Origin: Proteles cristata cristata
Lineage: Eukaryota; Chordata; Mammalia; Carnivora; Hyaenidae
Assembly (NCBI GenBank): GCA_017311185.1
Contig: JAESUZ010000960.1
Location: 372,001-436,000 of the forward strand
Reading direction: 5' to 3'
Length of the DNA: 64,000 bases
Part shown: positions 36,780 through 47,321 of the stretch, piece after piece
How the letters are laid out: every line of letters starts with the position of its first letter
How positions within the stretch are numbered: the stretch's first letter is position 1
Notes under the pieces: generated by a model
Database searches by the model: none
What the model was told of the DNA's origin: nothing
Seen by the model: only the letters and a program-made list of their open reading frames with translations
Program-made: the position numbers and the translations under genes

Positions 36780-36948
36780 GGGGAACCTGAGTGGCTCAGT
36801 CAGGTAAGCATCTGACTTGATTTTGGCTCAGGTCATGATCTCAGGGTTGTGAGATTGAGCCCTGCTTCAGGCTCCCTGCTTAAGATTCTTTGTCTCTGTC
36901 TCTCTCTCTCTCTCTCTCCTGCTCACACTTTGTCTCTATAAAATTTTT
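36780..36948 (+). mobile_element. CAN-SINE, older type
   Basis: Head GGGGAACCTGAGTGGCTCAG, CTTGATTTTGGCTCAGGTCA, body GGCTCCCTGCTTAAGATTCT and (TC)n, then a TAAAATTTTTAAAATAA tail. The body resembles the caniform-like CAN-SINE form, as expected for an older shared-carnivore copy. The TSD (AAAATCATTTCCTTG / AAAATAATTTTCTTG) is approximate. Confidence 0.88.
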
Positions 36949-36964
36949 AAAATAATTTTCTTGC

Positions 36965-38469
36965 TCATAGTTTTCATGTTGTTTCTTTTTTAAAAGCAGA
37001 TGAAGTTCAGTGGTCCCACAGCTCCTTTACTTCAGCCCTACACTGAAGCAAACTACACTTTTTATTTCAAAAGTGCCAATAAAGGACAAGTTAAAGGATG
37101 TTGAGGGACTTTTTCCTTCTTCCCAATAGAATAGGAACATCCCCGTTGGATTTCCCCAGTTCAAAATCATAAAACCTGTTATTATTTAAATGTTTCAATT
37201 GAGTATTCTCATAAGATCAGCATTGTATATTGATGCATGTATAAGGTGGTCCCCCAAAAAGTTGTTAAAACAATCTGGGATTTAAAACCAAGACAGCAAG
37301 GTGTTTCCAATTAACTCTAGTGAAAATAGATTGTAACGGTATATAATAATTCTGTTTCATTTTGTTAAAAAATATTGACTTTAAATTGTTTTCAGCTATG
37401 GTCTAAAATTAAAATGGGGCAAATTGTGAACTACCCTTACCTATATAAATTTGAGATATATATTATTATTTTTGTTTTAACTTTGCTAAGCTTTGAATTC
37501 TTTCCTTGAGTTTTCAAAATGAGCCTGATGACCTGACAATGATTCATCATGCAATTGGAAAATTCTGGTTGCCAGCCAGCTCACTCTGTCAACTTGGTAT
37601 ATGAGTAAGACCTGGAAAAAAGTAGGCCAGTTTTTCTTTTTCTCTGTGACTCAGCCTTTCTCCATTTCTTTTCTTTTCTTTTCCTTCCTGTGTGTGCTTG
37701 TGTTCTTGAGTGTGTGTGCCTGCTCACACATTCATGTGTGTTTCCATGAGGGCTTAAAAGGGAAAAAAAAAAACCAAGATGGGAAAACGCTGGAAAAGTA
37801 TCCAGTACATGCAGGCCAGGCAGAATGGAGGCACGTGCAACAAAAATGTCAGCTGTACCCACATTTCCAAGACAGCAATGTCCTTTCCAGCTTTCAAGAT
37901 GAATTTTATTCTCTTTTCTCATTTACCACTTTAGAGAAGCAAAATGTCATTTTCCTTTGAGAAGGAAAGGTAATATAAGATACATTGTTTACTAACGACT
38001 GAAGTCATAAATTTAATATTTTGCAAAACATTACAATAATGGCCATTTAAAAATTTTAAAGACACATGCAACGAAAAGGAAATATATCAGATGTATTAAA
38101 ACGGTTGCTTGTGATGGAAGAGGTAAATGGGAGTAAGGAATGGGATATTATGACATAATTATATCTCTAAACCTATCTATGCTTTATACACCTGTAATGA
38201 AGGTGGAGACAATGGCTTGGATAGGACCAAGGATAATAGTGGACCCTGAAAAGACACATACAATTAAATCCGCCCTCTGCACTTAAAGACAACAACAACA
38301 ACAAAAAAGACAGAAAAAAAGAAAATTTATGAAACAATTTGTGATATAATAGTAATAATAAGTCAAAATATATATAAATGCTGTGTTCATAGATAAAATA
38401 GTCAGATACTGGCAATTACATGTTATTTAAACATACCTAAAAAGAATAATTCATATTTACTTAGGATAT
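36965..38469. other. Spacer, nothing recognised
   Basis: A TG/GT-rich low-complexity patch at 37690-37745 gives overlapping frames of 113 (minus) and 119 (plus) codons (37581-37960). They are antisense to each other, lack motifs and have biased Ser/Phe/Lys composition, so I do not call a gene. Confidence 0.5.
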
Positions 38470-38735
38470 CATACTCAGAACATTTTATGCCATCCTTACA
38501 AAAACGACACGTGCTAACTGGGAATTATGGTTATACTGATACTCTGAGAAGTTAAGTTGCTCAAAGTTAGAGAGTTACTACACATCAGCTTGGGTGTTTT
38601 GAGGTGCTATAAGCCTTATGAAAGTGGCCACGTGCATGGATTCTAGCGCTGGTTCCACCAGTGATTGTGGGAGGTCTTAGATTTTATCTATCTTTATCTA
38701 TAAAATGATTACATTATATGACCTGACTTATAACT
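38470..38735 (+). mobile_element. L2/MIR-type ancient repeat fragments
   Basis: 38520-38590 (ACTCTGAGAAGTTAAGTTGC, then CAAAGTTAGAGAGTTACTAC) matches the conserved core of L2/MIR 3' sequence. 38636-38730 (GATTCTAGCGCTGGTTCCACCAG, then TATAAAATGATTACATTATA) resembles a diverged MIR. Boundaries are approximate. Confidence 0.6.
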
Positions 38736-38938
38736 CAAAATCTATCAAAGATCTTTAAATCTATTTCTCCTTTTAATAAAGTTATCATTATTACTACTTT
38801 TGCATTTACTCCAGGAGTATAATTATTCTTCCTTACTCATTATCTTGTTAATTAGCTGATTGGGTTACTGAGATTGGTTAAATGTGAATCCCTCACACTG
38901 TTTCATCTAACTAGTCCGGCAAAGATCTGTTTAGGCTG

Positions 38939-39131
38939 GGGCACCTAAGTGGCTCAGTCACTTAAGGGTCCAACTTCAGCTCAGGTTATGAACTCATGGT
39001 TTGTGGATTCAAGCCCCACATTGGTCTCTCTGCTGTCAGTGCAGAGCCTGAAGCCTGCTGTGGACTATGTGTCTACCCCTCCTCTGCTCGCACTCTCATT
39101 CTCTCTCAAAAAAAAAAAAAAAATTAAAATT
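38939..39131 (+). mobile_element. CAN-SINE
   Basis: Head GGGGCACCTAAGTGGCTCAG, B-box-like GTGGATTCAAGCCCCACA, short TC tract and a pure A tail. The TSD is AAAGATCTGTTTAGGCTG (38921-38938) against AAAGACCTGTTTAGGCTG (39132-39149): 18 bp with one mismatch. Confidence 0.97.
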
Positions 39132-39535
39132 AAAGACCTGTTTAGGCTGAAAAGAGGGTCACCTGCGAAGTCTGGCACTGCTATCCTTTTATTTATTAAA
39201 TAATCTGGTTCAGTTTTATACAGCAGTGGCATTCACACATATTTGTGCTGCAAAGTCTTTTATTTTTCAAATGCAACTTGATGGGTAAATGGTTATAAAA
39301 CAGACCTGAAAAGTATGCTCTTATTGAAGTAGCAGAGAATGAAACTGAGCTATTGCCTCTGTTTGACTAAGTGTCCCCCAAATCCTGAGGCTCCAGGAAA
39401 TCCAATTTGAAACTGTCTAATATTTGTACATTCTGTTACTTTGCATGTATAGAAACATTAAAGAAACTAAATCATTGTATTTCCTCAGTTTCAGCATTCA
39501 ACACATCATTTTCAAACTGGCTCTATGTTTTTTTG

Positions 39536-39767
39536 GTTTTTTTTTTGAAAAAAAAATTATGTTTTCTTTATTTCTGAGAGAGAGAGAGAGAGAGAGGCAG
39601 TGTGAGCAAGGAAGGGTCAGAGAGAGAGGGAGACACAGAATCTGAAGCAGGCTCCAGGCTCTGAGCTGTCAGCACAGAACCCAACGTGGGGCTGGAACCC
39701 ATGAACCGTGAGATCATGACCCGAGCCAAAGTTGAATGTTTAACCGACTGAGCCACCCGGGTGCCCC
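39536..39767 (-). mobile_element. CAN-SINE
   Basis: Minus-strand copy: T-rich tail near 39536-39565, an expanded (GA)n tract, GTGAGATCATGACCCGAGCC and head end GAGCCACCCGGGTGCCCC. The TSD is unclear because of the T-rich target (CTATGTTTTT / CCATGTTTCAT). Confidence 0.94.
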
Positions 39768-39820
39768 TTCCATGTTTCATCATCTATAATCTATAAATAA
39801 TGGTTAAAAAACAAGATCCT

Positions 39821-40036
39821 GGGGGGCCTGGGTGGCTTAGTCAGTTAATCATCCAACTCTTGGTTTCTGCTCAGGTCATGATCTCGTGGTTCATGACTTC
39901 AAGTCCTGTGGGGGCTCTGTGCTGACAGCATGGAGTCTTCTTGGGATTCTCTCCCTCTCCCTCTCTCTCTGTTCCTCCCCTGCTCTCTCTCTTTCTCTCT
40001 CCCTCTCAAAAAATGAATGAATAAAACAGTTTTTAA
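39821..40036 (+). mobile_element. CAN-SINE
   Basis: Head GGGGGGCCTGGGTGGCTTAG, older CTCTTGGTTTCTGCTCAGGT type, long TC tract and AATGAATGAATAAAAC tail. TSD AAGATCCT on both sides (39813-39820; 40040-40047). Confidence 0.93.
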
Positions 40037-40047
40037 AAAAAGATCCT

Positions 40048-40831
40048 TAACTTGAATATTCTATAATATTATGAAGTGGGTGTGATTAGCAAATGCCAAA
40101 CAAAGATTAAGTGCAAGTGATAGTCAGTTACTATTTTTGATTTTTGAAAAACTACATGGTAAAAAAAAACATGCTGGAGACAAAATATCTGTTGATTATC
40201 ACTGATCTTTCATTTATAGCCGGCAACAAGCTTGATGTCCCTGTACATTTGCTAAGGTCTTACATATATCAGGCCCTTCTCACAGTGAATGTTGATGCCA
40301 GAAAGGAATCATAAGGAAGAAATCCTCCACTTACTACCCATTATTACAGCAGTACCCTGGTGGATGCGAAAAAAAAAAAAGAACACTTTTAGCACTGAGT
40401 TAAAAAAAATGTTTTCACAAGGCACAAACTGTTTTTCATATACTTAAGAGATATAGACATTCAAGGTTAATTATGTTTTCAATACATTGTTTTATTTTGT
40501 GAGGAAATGTCCTTTTTATGCTGAGAGTCTTTTTCCTAGCCTCTTTCAACATGTTGAGTCATGTAAGTCATTCTAACTTTTCTGTATCAAGCAACTCAAC
40601 AATAATATTAAATTATAAAAAGATGAAATTACAAAAGGAGCATTTTTAAAAACATTTTTCATGTAATGGGAAACACTCTGATCCTCCTAGAGACCAACTT
40701 CTCTCTCTTATTTTGAAACTTTTACTTTTTTTAGTAGCTTAACAATCATACGTGTGTGGCACTATCTTGTTACATCCAATTCACAAATTTGATGTGTTCT
40801 TTCATAGCAATCTAGTCTTGCGAGGTAATGT
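40048..40831. other. Spacer, nothing recognised
   Basis: AT-rich unique-looking DNA with short A-runs (near 40369-40380). Confidence 0.45.
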
Positions 40832-41053
40832 AGAGGGGCTGATTTTTTCTGTAAATGGCCAAATAGTATACATGTTAAGCTTTGTATGCCAAATAGTGTC
40901 TGCTGCCACTACTCAACTCGGCCACCGAAGACATGCCAGAGCGGCCACGATAAGATGCGAACCAAAGTAAATGGCTGTGTTCCAATAAAATTTTACTGAA
41001 AAGACAAACACCAGGCCAGATTTTATCCACCGATCAATTTACTGACCGCTACT
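40832..41053 (+). mobile_element. hAT-Charlie non-autonomous DNA transposon (MER1-type)
   Basis: The order CTGATTTTTTCTGTAAATGGCC, TTAAGCTTTGTATGCC, CTGCCACTACTCAACTCGGCC, GGCTGTGTTCCAATAAAATT and CAGGCCAGATTTTATCC follows the common mammalian MER1/Charlie consensus from the left to the right terminal region (right end ACTGACCGCTAC). It is diverged but nearly full length. It encodes no transposase and is an ancient, immobile copy. Confidence 0.85.
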
Positions 41054-41479
41054 TAGAGAGTCTTTTAAAATCTGTTTTGTATAATTCTCCTACTAATTTA
41101 TTCATTCAGAGGTGCAGAAGGAGGAAAAACAAAGCATGATAAGGGAAGAGTAATGTGCGGCCTAAATAAGTGCCACTGTCTACATTGTGTGGTTTAGTAA
41201 GTAACAGTTCATCAGAGATTTGTGATCTGTAAGAGACTGAAAGGAATAAATTTGTAGAAGTGAAAAGTTACCTATTTCAATCTTATATACATAGATATAA
41301 ATTGAAAGCCCTATAAAATCAATCGGGCTTTTCCTCACAATTCTCTCCACATAAACCTGCTTGAGGGAAATGGACTATTCCTCAACAAATGAAAATCTAT
41401 GGGGAAAACAAAAGCAATGCCCCTGGTAGTGCCAGGCTGCATGGCACAGCGGCATATTATATCACCCTCTGCCTTCTAT
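41054..41479. other. Spacer, nothing recognised
   Basis: Ordinary AT-rich sequence, no repeat or gene recognised. Confidence 0.45.
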
Positions 41480-41605
41480 TGGCAATTGTTTTAGAATCTG
41501 GCAATCACTGCATTTCCCTGAGCTGCAATTTCCTCACCTATGAAAGGAAGAGACTGGTTTAGATGATATCTAAAATCCCTTCAAGTTTTAAAATTCTATT
41601 AAATA
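41480..41605 (+). mobile_element. MIR-family fragment
   Basis: GCAATTTCCTCACCTATGAAAG followed by GACTGGTTTAGATGATATCT and CCTTCAAGTTTTAAAATTCT matches the MIR-type 3' core (cctcatctgtaaaatg, ggactagatga, ccttccagctcta). Diverged. Confidence 0.7.
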
Positions 41606-42274
41606 GCAACCCATTTTTTACCTGATATCATCAGAGATGCCAATGGAAATTCTCTGTCCCTTTTGTCTTTGTAATAGCAAATCTCATATTACATTTGCCT
41701 CGTGTCTAATGCTGTCATTTCAACAATCCTAGGCTGACTGCTGATTTCCGTTTTTATAATGTTTTTATATTTTAAGTATATTTTTTGCTTCTGTTGCCAA
41801 ATAAGAACACATAAAGGATTAACCTTCACTTTTCAATTAAGTTTTTAAATAATGCGACCTGAAAACTTTTCCTCTCAAAAAATACGCCATGAATGAAAAT
41901 TACATATTTTTTTGTAGCTTTTCTCTTTGTTGAACTACTTTTTGGATCTGTGGAGGAACATCAACAAAGGAGGCAGTCCTTGAAGCAAAACAATTGACAA
42001 ATAGCTCCTCTAAGCAGCTGACAAAGACTCTGTTGTACCACCACACAGCAGTTGGAAAGTTTAATGAAGAAGAGAAGTAAAGAGCCAAATAATTGACTTT
42101 TTAAGAAACAAATCCCTTGAAAATTATAAGGAAGTTGTGGCATCATATGCTACACACATAATAGGTTAACTTTATTAATGACTAAAACCAATTTCTTAAT
42201 AAGCAGAAACATTTCAAGCTTTAAAGTATAGGTAAGATACTTGCCCAACTTCACAAGGGCAGCTTTAAAAAGGA
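41606..42274. other. Spacer, nothing recognised
   Basis: Two overlapping minus-strand frames (41900-42146) of about 60 codons show no domain. No repeat recognised. Confidence 0.45.
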
Positions 42275-42290
42275 GGGAGGTAAAAATTTT

Positions 42291-42502
42291 TTAATGTTAT
42301 TTATTCTTGAGAGAGAGAAAGAGACAAAGCGTGAGTGCGGGAGGTGCAGAGAGAGAGAGAGAGAGAGAGACAAAATCTGACACAGGCTCTGGGCTATGAG
42401 CCATCAGCACAGAGCCCAACTCAGGGCTTGAACCCAAGAACTTCAAGATCATGATCTGAGCCAAAGTCAGACGCCTAACCAATTGAGCCACCCAGGTGCC
42501 CC
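42291..42502 (-). mobile_element. CAN-SINE
   Basis: Minus-strand copy with an expanded (GA)n tract and head end GAGCCACCCAGGTGCCCC. TSD GGGAGGTAAAAATTTTT (about 42275-42291) against AGGAGATAAAATTTTT (42503-42518). Confidence 0.94.
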
Positions 42503-42548
42503 AGGAGATAAAATTTTTAAAAGGCCAGAATAAAGAATAAAATGTACA

Positions 42549-42757
42549 GGGGTGCCTTGGTTGCTCAGTTGCTTAAGCCTCTGACTCTCGATTTCAGCTC
42601 AGGTCATGATCTCATGGTTCGTGAGTTCAAGCCCCACATTGGGCTCTGTGCTAACAGTGCTGAGTCTGCTTGGAATTCTTTGTCTCTCCTTCTCTGCCCT
42701 TCCTTTGTTTGGTCTCTCCCCCCTCCCCCATCTCTTTCTTTCAAATATTAAAAAATA
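42549..42757 (+). mobile_element. CAN-SINE
   Basis: Head GGGGTGCCTTGGTTGCTCAG, CTCTCGATTTCAGCTCAGGT, body GCTAACAGTGCTGAGTCTGC and a C-rich/TC tract ending CAAATATTAAAAAATAC. Its tail was the target of the next SINE. Confidence 0.93.
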
Positions 42758-42766
42758 CATATAATA

Positions 42767-42988
42767 GGGGCGCCTGGGCGGCTTAGTCGGTTAAGCGTCC
42801 GACTTTCGCTTAGGTCATGATCTCGCGGTTCGTGGGTTCGAGCCCCGCGTCGGGCTCTGTGCTGACTGCCAGCTCAGAGCCTGGAGCCTGTTTCAGTCTG
42901 TGACTCCCTCTCTCTGAACCTCCCCTGTTCACGCTGTCTCTCTCTCTCTCTCTCCTAGAAATAAATAAAACATAAAAAAAAAAAGAAA
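42767..42988 (+). mobile_element. Young CAN-SINE, 'TTTCGCTTAGG' type, intact pol III boxes
   Basis: Full-length: GGGGCGCCTGGGCGGCTTAG, A-box-like GGCTTAGTCGGTTAAGC, B box GGTTCGAGCCCCGCG, body CTGACTGCCAGCTCAGAGCC, tail CTCCTAGAAATAAATAAAAC. A perfect 16-bp TSD AAAAATACATATAATA flanks it (42751-42766; 42989-43004). Confidence 0.98.
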
Positions 42989-43138
42989 AAAAATACATAT
43001 AATATTTTTAAAAATAAAAATAAAGAATAGAATGTAAAATCCTAGAAGCACTTTTCTTTATCATGTCTTCAAATGTAGAATTTCTAATTGTGAAAAATAA
43101 GCACCATAGATGGTAACTAAAATTTTTACCTACTACTG

Positions 43139-43356
43139 CGGAGCCTGGGTGGCTCAGTCAGTTAAGCATCCAACTTCAGCTCAGGTCATGATCTCATGGT
43201 TCGTGGGTTCAAGCCCCGTGTCGGGCTCTGTGCTGACAGCTCAGAGCCTGGAGCCTGCTTTGGATTCTGTGTCTCTCTCTCTGACCCTCCCCTGCTCATG
43301 CTGTCTCTCTCTCTCAGAAATAAATAAAACATTTTAAAAACTTTAAAAAATAAAAT
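43139..43356 (+). mobile_element. CAN-SINE
   Basis: Head GCGGAGCCTGGGTGGCTCAG, ACTTCAGCTCAGGTCATGAT, GGGTTCAAGCCCCGTG, CTGACAGCTCAGAGCCTGGA and a CAGAAATAAATAAAAC tail. The TSD is AAATTTTTACCTACTACT (43120-43137) against AAATTTTTATGTACTATC (about 43357-43374). Confidence 0.95.
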
Positions 43357-43589
43357 AAAATTTTTATGTACTATCTTCTTTATGAACTAATTGTCTTGTG
43401 ACTAAAAATTGTTAAGTTTATATGTTTTGAGTGGAAGAAAAGGGACTATGGATAGAATGACCTCAAGTAAGCAGATACATAGAATGAAGACTCCGGTCGT
43501 CTGTACTTTCAAATACTATGACAGATATGAGCCAAGAGACATAGAAGTGAGTTGAAGATTGTTTTTAAACATGACGGGTGATGCTGAGA

Positions 43590-43752
43590 CAGAGCCAAAA
43601 TTGGTTATGAGAGCCTTGCTTCAAATTCGGGCTCTATCCCTTTCTGAACACTCAACTTTGTAAAATTTATTGAACCTTTTATTAGCTGTAAAGTTGGGTG
43701 AACCATCTGCGCCTTATACTTAACAGCTGCTGGGAAGTTCAAAAGAGATTAT
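43590..43752 (+). mobile_element. MIR fragment
   Basis: CTTGCTTCAAATTCGGGCTCTA, then ATTGAACCTTTTATTAGCTG, AAAGTTGGGTGAACCATCTG and GCTGGGAAGTTCAAAAGAG follow the MIR consensus order. The element runs into the CA microsatellite. Confidence 0.7.
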
Positions 43753-43778
43753 ACACACACACACACACACACACACAC
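43753..43778. repeat. (AC)13 microsatellite
   Basis: Uninterrupted AC dinucleotides at the 3' edge of a MIR fragment. Confidence 0.97.
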
Positions 43779-44342
43779 GAGGTTAGAAAATGGTAAAATG
43801 CTGTAAAATTGGAAGGCAAGCTTCCCTGGAAGCACAGAGAGAGAGAAATGAACTGAGAACCCGCAGAATTGCCATGGCTGCTACTCTTAACCCTCCCTCT
43901 AAGCAGGTGACTTTGGGTGAGTCATTTGCTCTGGATCTGAAATCTCCGTGTTGGAAAAGATAAATGTTGCTTTAGATAGTCGCCATGCCAACTTTGGTTT
44001 GAACTTCTATTATTTATAACAGAAAACCTTTCCTCAGGGTCTGATTTCTCTTGTCAGCGTATCTTTTCCTTGAGTGAACTCATGTATTGCTGACCGGCAC
44101 AACTATTCATGTTACCATTTAATTTTAAACTAGAATCTTTGACTACTATGTTATAACCTTTGACTACTACATTTTAAACTAGGATCTTTGACTACCTATA
44201 ACATAGAGCCCTAGTCTATATCTCTAGTTCTAAATTCTTTCCAAAGGTCAAAAACCTTCTCCTGCGTATGCGAGAAATATATCAAATATGTGTGAAATTA
44301 ATAATAATTTAAATTTATTAGTTTAAAAATAATTAAATCACT
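43779..44342. other. Spacer with a local duplication
   Basis: ATTTTAAACTAGAATCTTTG at 44122 is repeated with one change at 44171 (matching for 25 bp, period 49). Otherwise nothing is recognised. Confidence 0.6.
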
Positions 44343-44358
44343 TTCTTCTCCATGTTCA

Positions 44359-44578
44359 TTTGTTTAAAAAATTTTAATGTTTATTTATTTTTGAGAAAGA
44401 GAGAGAGAGAGAGCATGAGCAGGGGTGGAGCAGAGAGAGAGGGAGACACAGAATCTGAAGCAGGCTCCAGGCTGTGAGCTGTCAGCACAGAGCCTGATGT
44501 GGGACTCGAACCCACGAACCGCGAGATCATGACCTGAGCCAAAGTCAAAGGCTTAACTGACTGAGCCAGCCAGGCACT
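44359..44578 (-). mobile_element. CAN-SINE
   Basis: Minus-strand full-length copy (TTTTAATGTTTATTTATTTT tail side to GAGCCAGCCAGGCACTC head end). The TSD is approximate: CTTCTCCATGTTCA (44345-44358) against CTTCTCCCCCATATTCA (from 44580). Confidence 0.95.
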
Positions 44579-44674
44579 CTTCTCCCCCATATTCAGAAAT
44601 CAAAACAAAATATTCTTTCTTTGTAAGTCCTTACTCAATTGGTGGCACTAAAAACTATCTTAAAACTTGATTTA

Positions 44675-44896
44675 GGGGCGCCTGGGTGGCTTAGTTGGTT
44701 AAGCGTCCGACTTTCGCTTAGGTCATGATCTCACGTTTCGTGGGTTCGAGCCCTGCATCAGGCTCTGTGCTGACTGCCAGTTCAAAGCCTGGAGCCTGCT
44801 TCAGTCTGTGACTCCCTCTCTCTCTGACCCTCCCCTGCTCACGCTGTCTCTCTCTCTCTCTCAATCTCTCCTAAAAAAAAATAAAACATTTAAAAA
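44675..44896 (+). mobile_element. CAN-SINE, 'TTTCGCTTAGG' type
   Basis: Head GGGGCGCCTGGGTGGCTTAG, GACTTTCGCTTAGGTCATGA, body CTGACTGCCAGTTCAAAGCC, TTCAGTCTGTGACTCCC and an AATAAAACAT tail. TSD AAAACTTGATTTA (44662-44674) against AAAACTTGGTTTA (44897-44909). Confidence 0.97.
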
Positions 44897-44909
44897 AAAA
44901 CTTGGTTTA

Positions 44910-45639
44910 AAATAAGAAGAGAGAAAGAGAAATCAATCCATCATTCCATAAATCAATTAATTACAAGTCCTATATAATTTTTCTTCCAATATTTGCTTGT
45001 TATACATTTTCTAAAACGTAATATCAAAACAGGCCACTAGGAAAAACCCTACAGAAAGAACTAACCGGAAAAGAGAAATATAATCCTATTCCTCAAGCTT
45101 AAACATTGTTAAGTTTATAGTATATTATTATTTTCTACACCTTTATAAATACATAAGTATTATAATATTATGACACTAAACTAATATTTAAATGCTTGAT
45201 AAATCTCATTTCACACATAATTAAACACGAAACTGTTTTTGTGACATATATATGAATATATATTTCCCAACTCATTCTTTTCAAAAGTCACATAGTAATT
45301 CATCCTAAGAATGAGTAATTACATTGTTTGCTACTTTTATAATATTTAAAAATTATTAGACTGAATATATACCTTTACATACTGAAAAAGCAAATATATA
45401 TTCACATAGATAAATATATGTATGCACAATACCTATACACAAATATTATATACATTTGACCTTTGTTTTTTAGAAGGTAAAGCTTCCACTTTTCAAAAAT
45501 TAGTTTTTCACTCTCATTTACTACTGCCCTAATTCAGAGACTTATAGTGTCTTTTCTGTGTCACCATGACAATTTCTTAACCGTTGCCAATGACTACAAG
45601 CTTTTGGTCTTTAAACTTGTTTTCCACATCACCAGTCAA
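44910..45639. other. AT-rich spacer, nothing recognised
   Basis: Very AT-rich with ATATAT patches (near 45245-45262 and 45395-45440). No gene or repeat family. Confidence 0.45.
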
Positions 45640-46110
45640 GTGTTTTATTTAAAACAGAAGTGAAAACATGACAGTGCTCTGCTTAAATGCGAAACCATCT
45701 TCCAGAACCTCATAAGATAAAGCCAAGGGTCATAGATTGTCTACGAATCCTCCATGATGGTGTCTTAATCTTTCTTGTATTCTCCAGTATTGGCCAATCT
45801 CATCTTTCTTGCTGACTCCAAATTCAATTATAACATTACTTATTTCCACTGAATTAGGCAAGAGGGGGTACATTTTCATGTGCCTACAAAACTTTTCCTA
45901 TATTTTTAACTGCCTTACTTTCATTTTCCTCTAAGGCTTAGTTCAAATATTATATTTACCAAGAGGCTTTCAGTAAACCTTCCAACTTCGTTCTATAGGC
46001 ATTTTATGCATCCTTTACTTACAGTCCTATCACCACCTTACCCTCTCATTTTAAAGTTCTCAAAGGGCAGGCGCAATATGTCATGCTTACTGCTTAGCAT
46101 TCTGTAACTG
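45640..46110 (+). mobile_element. L2 (LINE-2) 3' region
   Basis: Diverged but ordered L2 landmarks are present: CTCTGCTTAAATGCGAAACC near 45677, CTAAGGCTTAGTTCAAATAT near 45932, AGGCTTTCAGTAAACCTTCC near 45963, CTCATTTTAAAGTTCTCAAA and GGGCAGGCGCAATATGTCAT near 46066. An ancient, inactive fragment. Confidence 0.75.
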
Positions 46111-46886
46111 ATGAACTTAATGGAGTTTACACCTAAAGATTAATAAAACCTTAGGTTAACCTAGACTTTGCCAGTTGTGAATTGTCCCGGCTACAGAATT
46201 AACATCTGTGAGTGGCAGTTGATGGTCATCTAAGCCCTTGCTATGTATGGTCTCTCTAAACTCCTAAACCAAGCCCCTTAGCTCATCAAATGGTTCTCCT
46301 ACAAAAGTCAGAGTCAAGACCAAGCTTACGGTAAAGAATCTAAGCTTTTTAGAGGCAAAAGACTACATTTATACCTTTGTATTCATTTTTCACTTAACAC
46401 AATAGTTCATGTTGCTTTCACTGAGAATGAGATACCCATAATGAGAAAGAGGGAAATAAAAATGACTTCTTGATAGTAAACCTGTAGCATCTTTAACAAA
46501 ATGGGCAACAGCCTAGGCTTATATGATAGTAGAGAAATCTTCCAGATTTATCTGATAGAAAATAAACCACTAGTCAATAAGAAAAATAATATTTTAATTA
46601 AAAAGAATAGTCTTAGCAGTAAATTTAGCATTGCCCTTCAGTATAACTGCCTAAAGAAAGTTTCCTTAGCTGTGGAATTCTACACTAATGCATCATTAAC
46701 TTTCCAACCATTTCTTTTCCTTTTTCAGATTCCATGTTCACAAAATGAGGAATATTCAAAATAATCAATAACCAGTATAGCTTGGGCACAATGAATGAGT
46801 GCCACACTCAGTATGAGTGACATCAGCTATAGACAACAGTGATGGTCATAGTAGTGGAACCCGACTGGATGTCAGCTTAGTTACTA
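46111..46886. other. Spacer, nothing recognised
   Basis: An 87-codon plus frame at 46501-46764 has a polypyrimidine-CAG pattern (TTTTCCTTTTTCAG at 46716-46729) within it but no recognisable protein. I do not call it a gene. Confidence 0.45.
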
Positions 46887-47321
46887 GGTTAGTTTCCCAA
46901 GAATGCTGTGAAAAAGTATCATAAGCTAAGTGGCTTAAACTACAAAACTTTATTCTCTCACAGTCTGGAGACTAGAAGTCTGAAATCAAGGTATTAAGTG
47001 GTCTCAGTCCCTCTGAAACCCTGGGTAGAATCTTTCCTGTCTTCTTGTGGTGACAGTCAATCCTCATGTTTCCTTGGCTTAAAGTGGCATCACTGTGATC
47101 TCTGCTTTTATCACCATATAGTATTCTTGTGTATGTCTCTTACCTCTTCTTATAAAGGGCAACAGTCTTATTGTACTAAATGGCTCACCTTGTCCAGTAT
47201 TACTTTATCTTAAGTCAATTACATCTTCAAATACTCTGTTTTCAAATAAGGTCACATTAGTAGACGCTAGGAGAGAAGACTTCAAAGTATCTTTTTGGAA
47301 GATACAATTCAACCCATAACA
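46887..47321 (-). mobile_element. MLT1 (ERVL-MaLR) solo LTR
   Basis: On the plus strand this reads, in order: GAATGCTGTG, AAGTGGCTTAAACTACAAAA, CTTTATTCTCTCACAGTCTGG, AGAAGTCTGAAATCAAGG, CTCTTCTTATAAAGGGCAAC, TTTTCAAATAAGGTCACATT, TCTTTTTGGAAGATACAATTC and AACCCATAACA. This is the reverse complement of the MLT1 LTR over nearly its full length. It is about 435 bp with moderate divergence. A 71-codon frame inside is spurious. Confidence 0.92.

Noticed and set aside
37581..37960. Opposing frames of 113 and 119 codons
   Set aside because: They are antisense to each other across TG/TC-rich low-complexity sequence, have biased composition and show no domain or splice signals.
42767..42860. tRNA gene from A/B-box-like sequence
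   Set aside because: The tRNA-Lys-like head belongs to a SINE; acceptor stem pairing and 3' end are not those of a tRNA gene.
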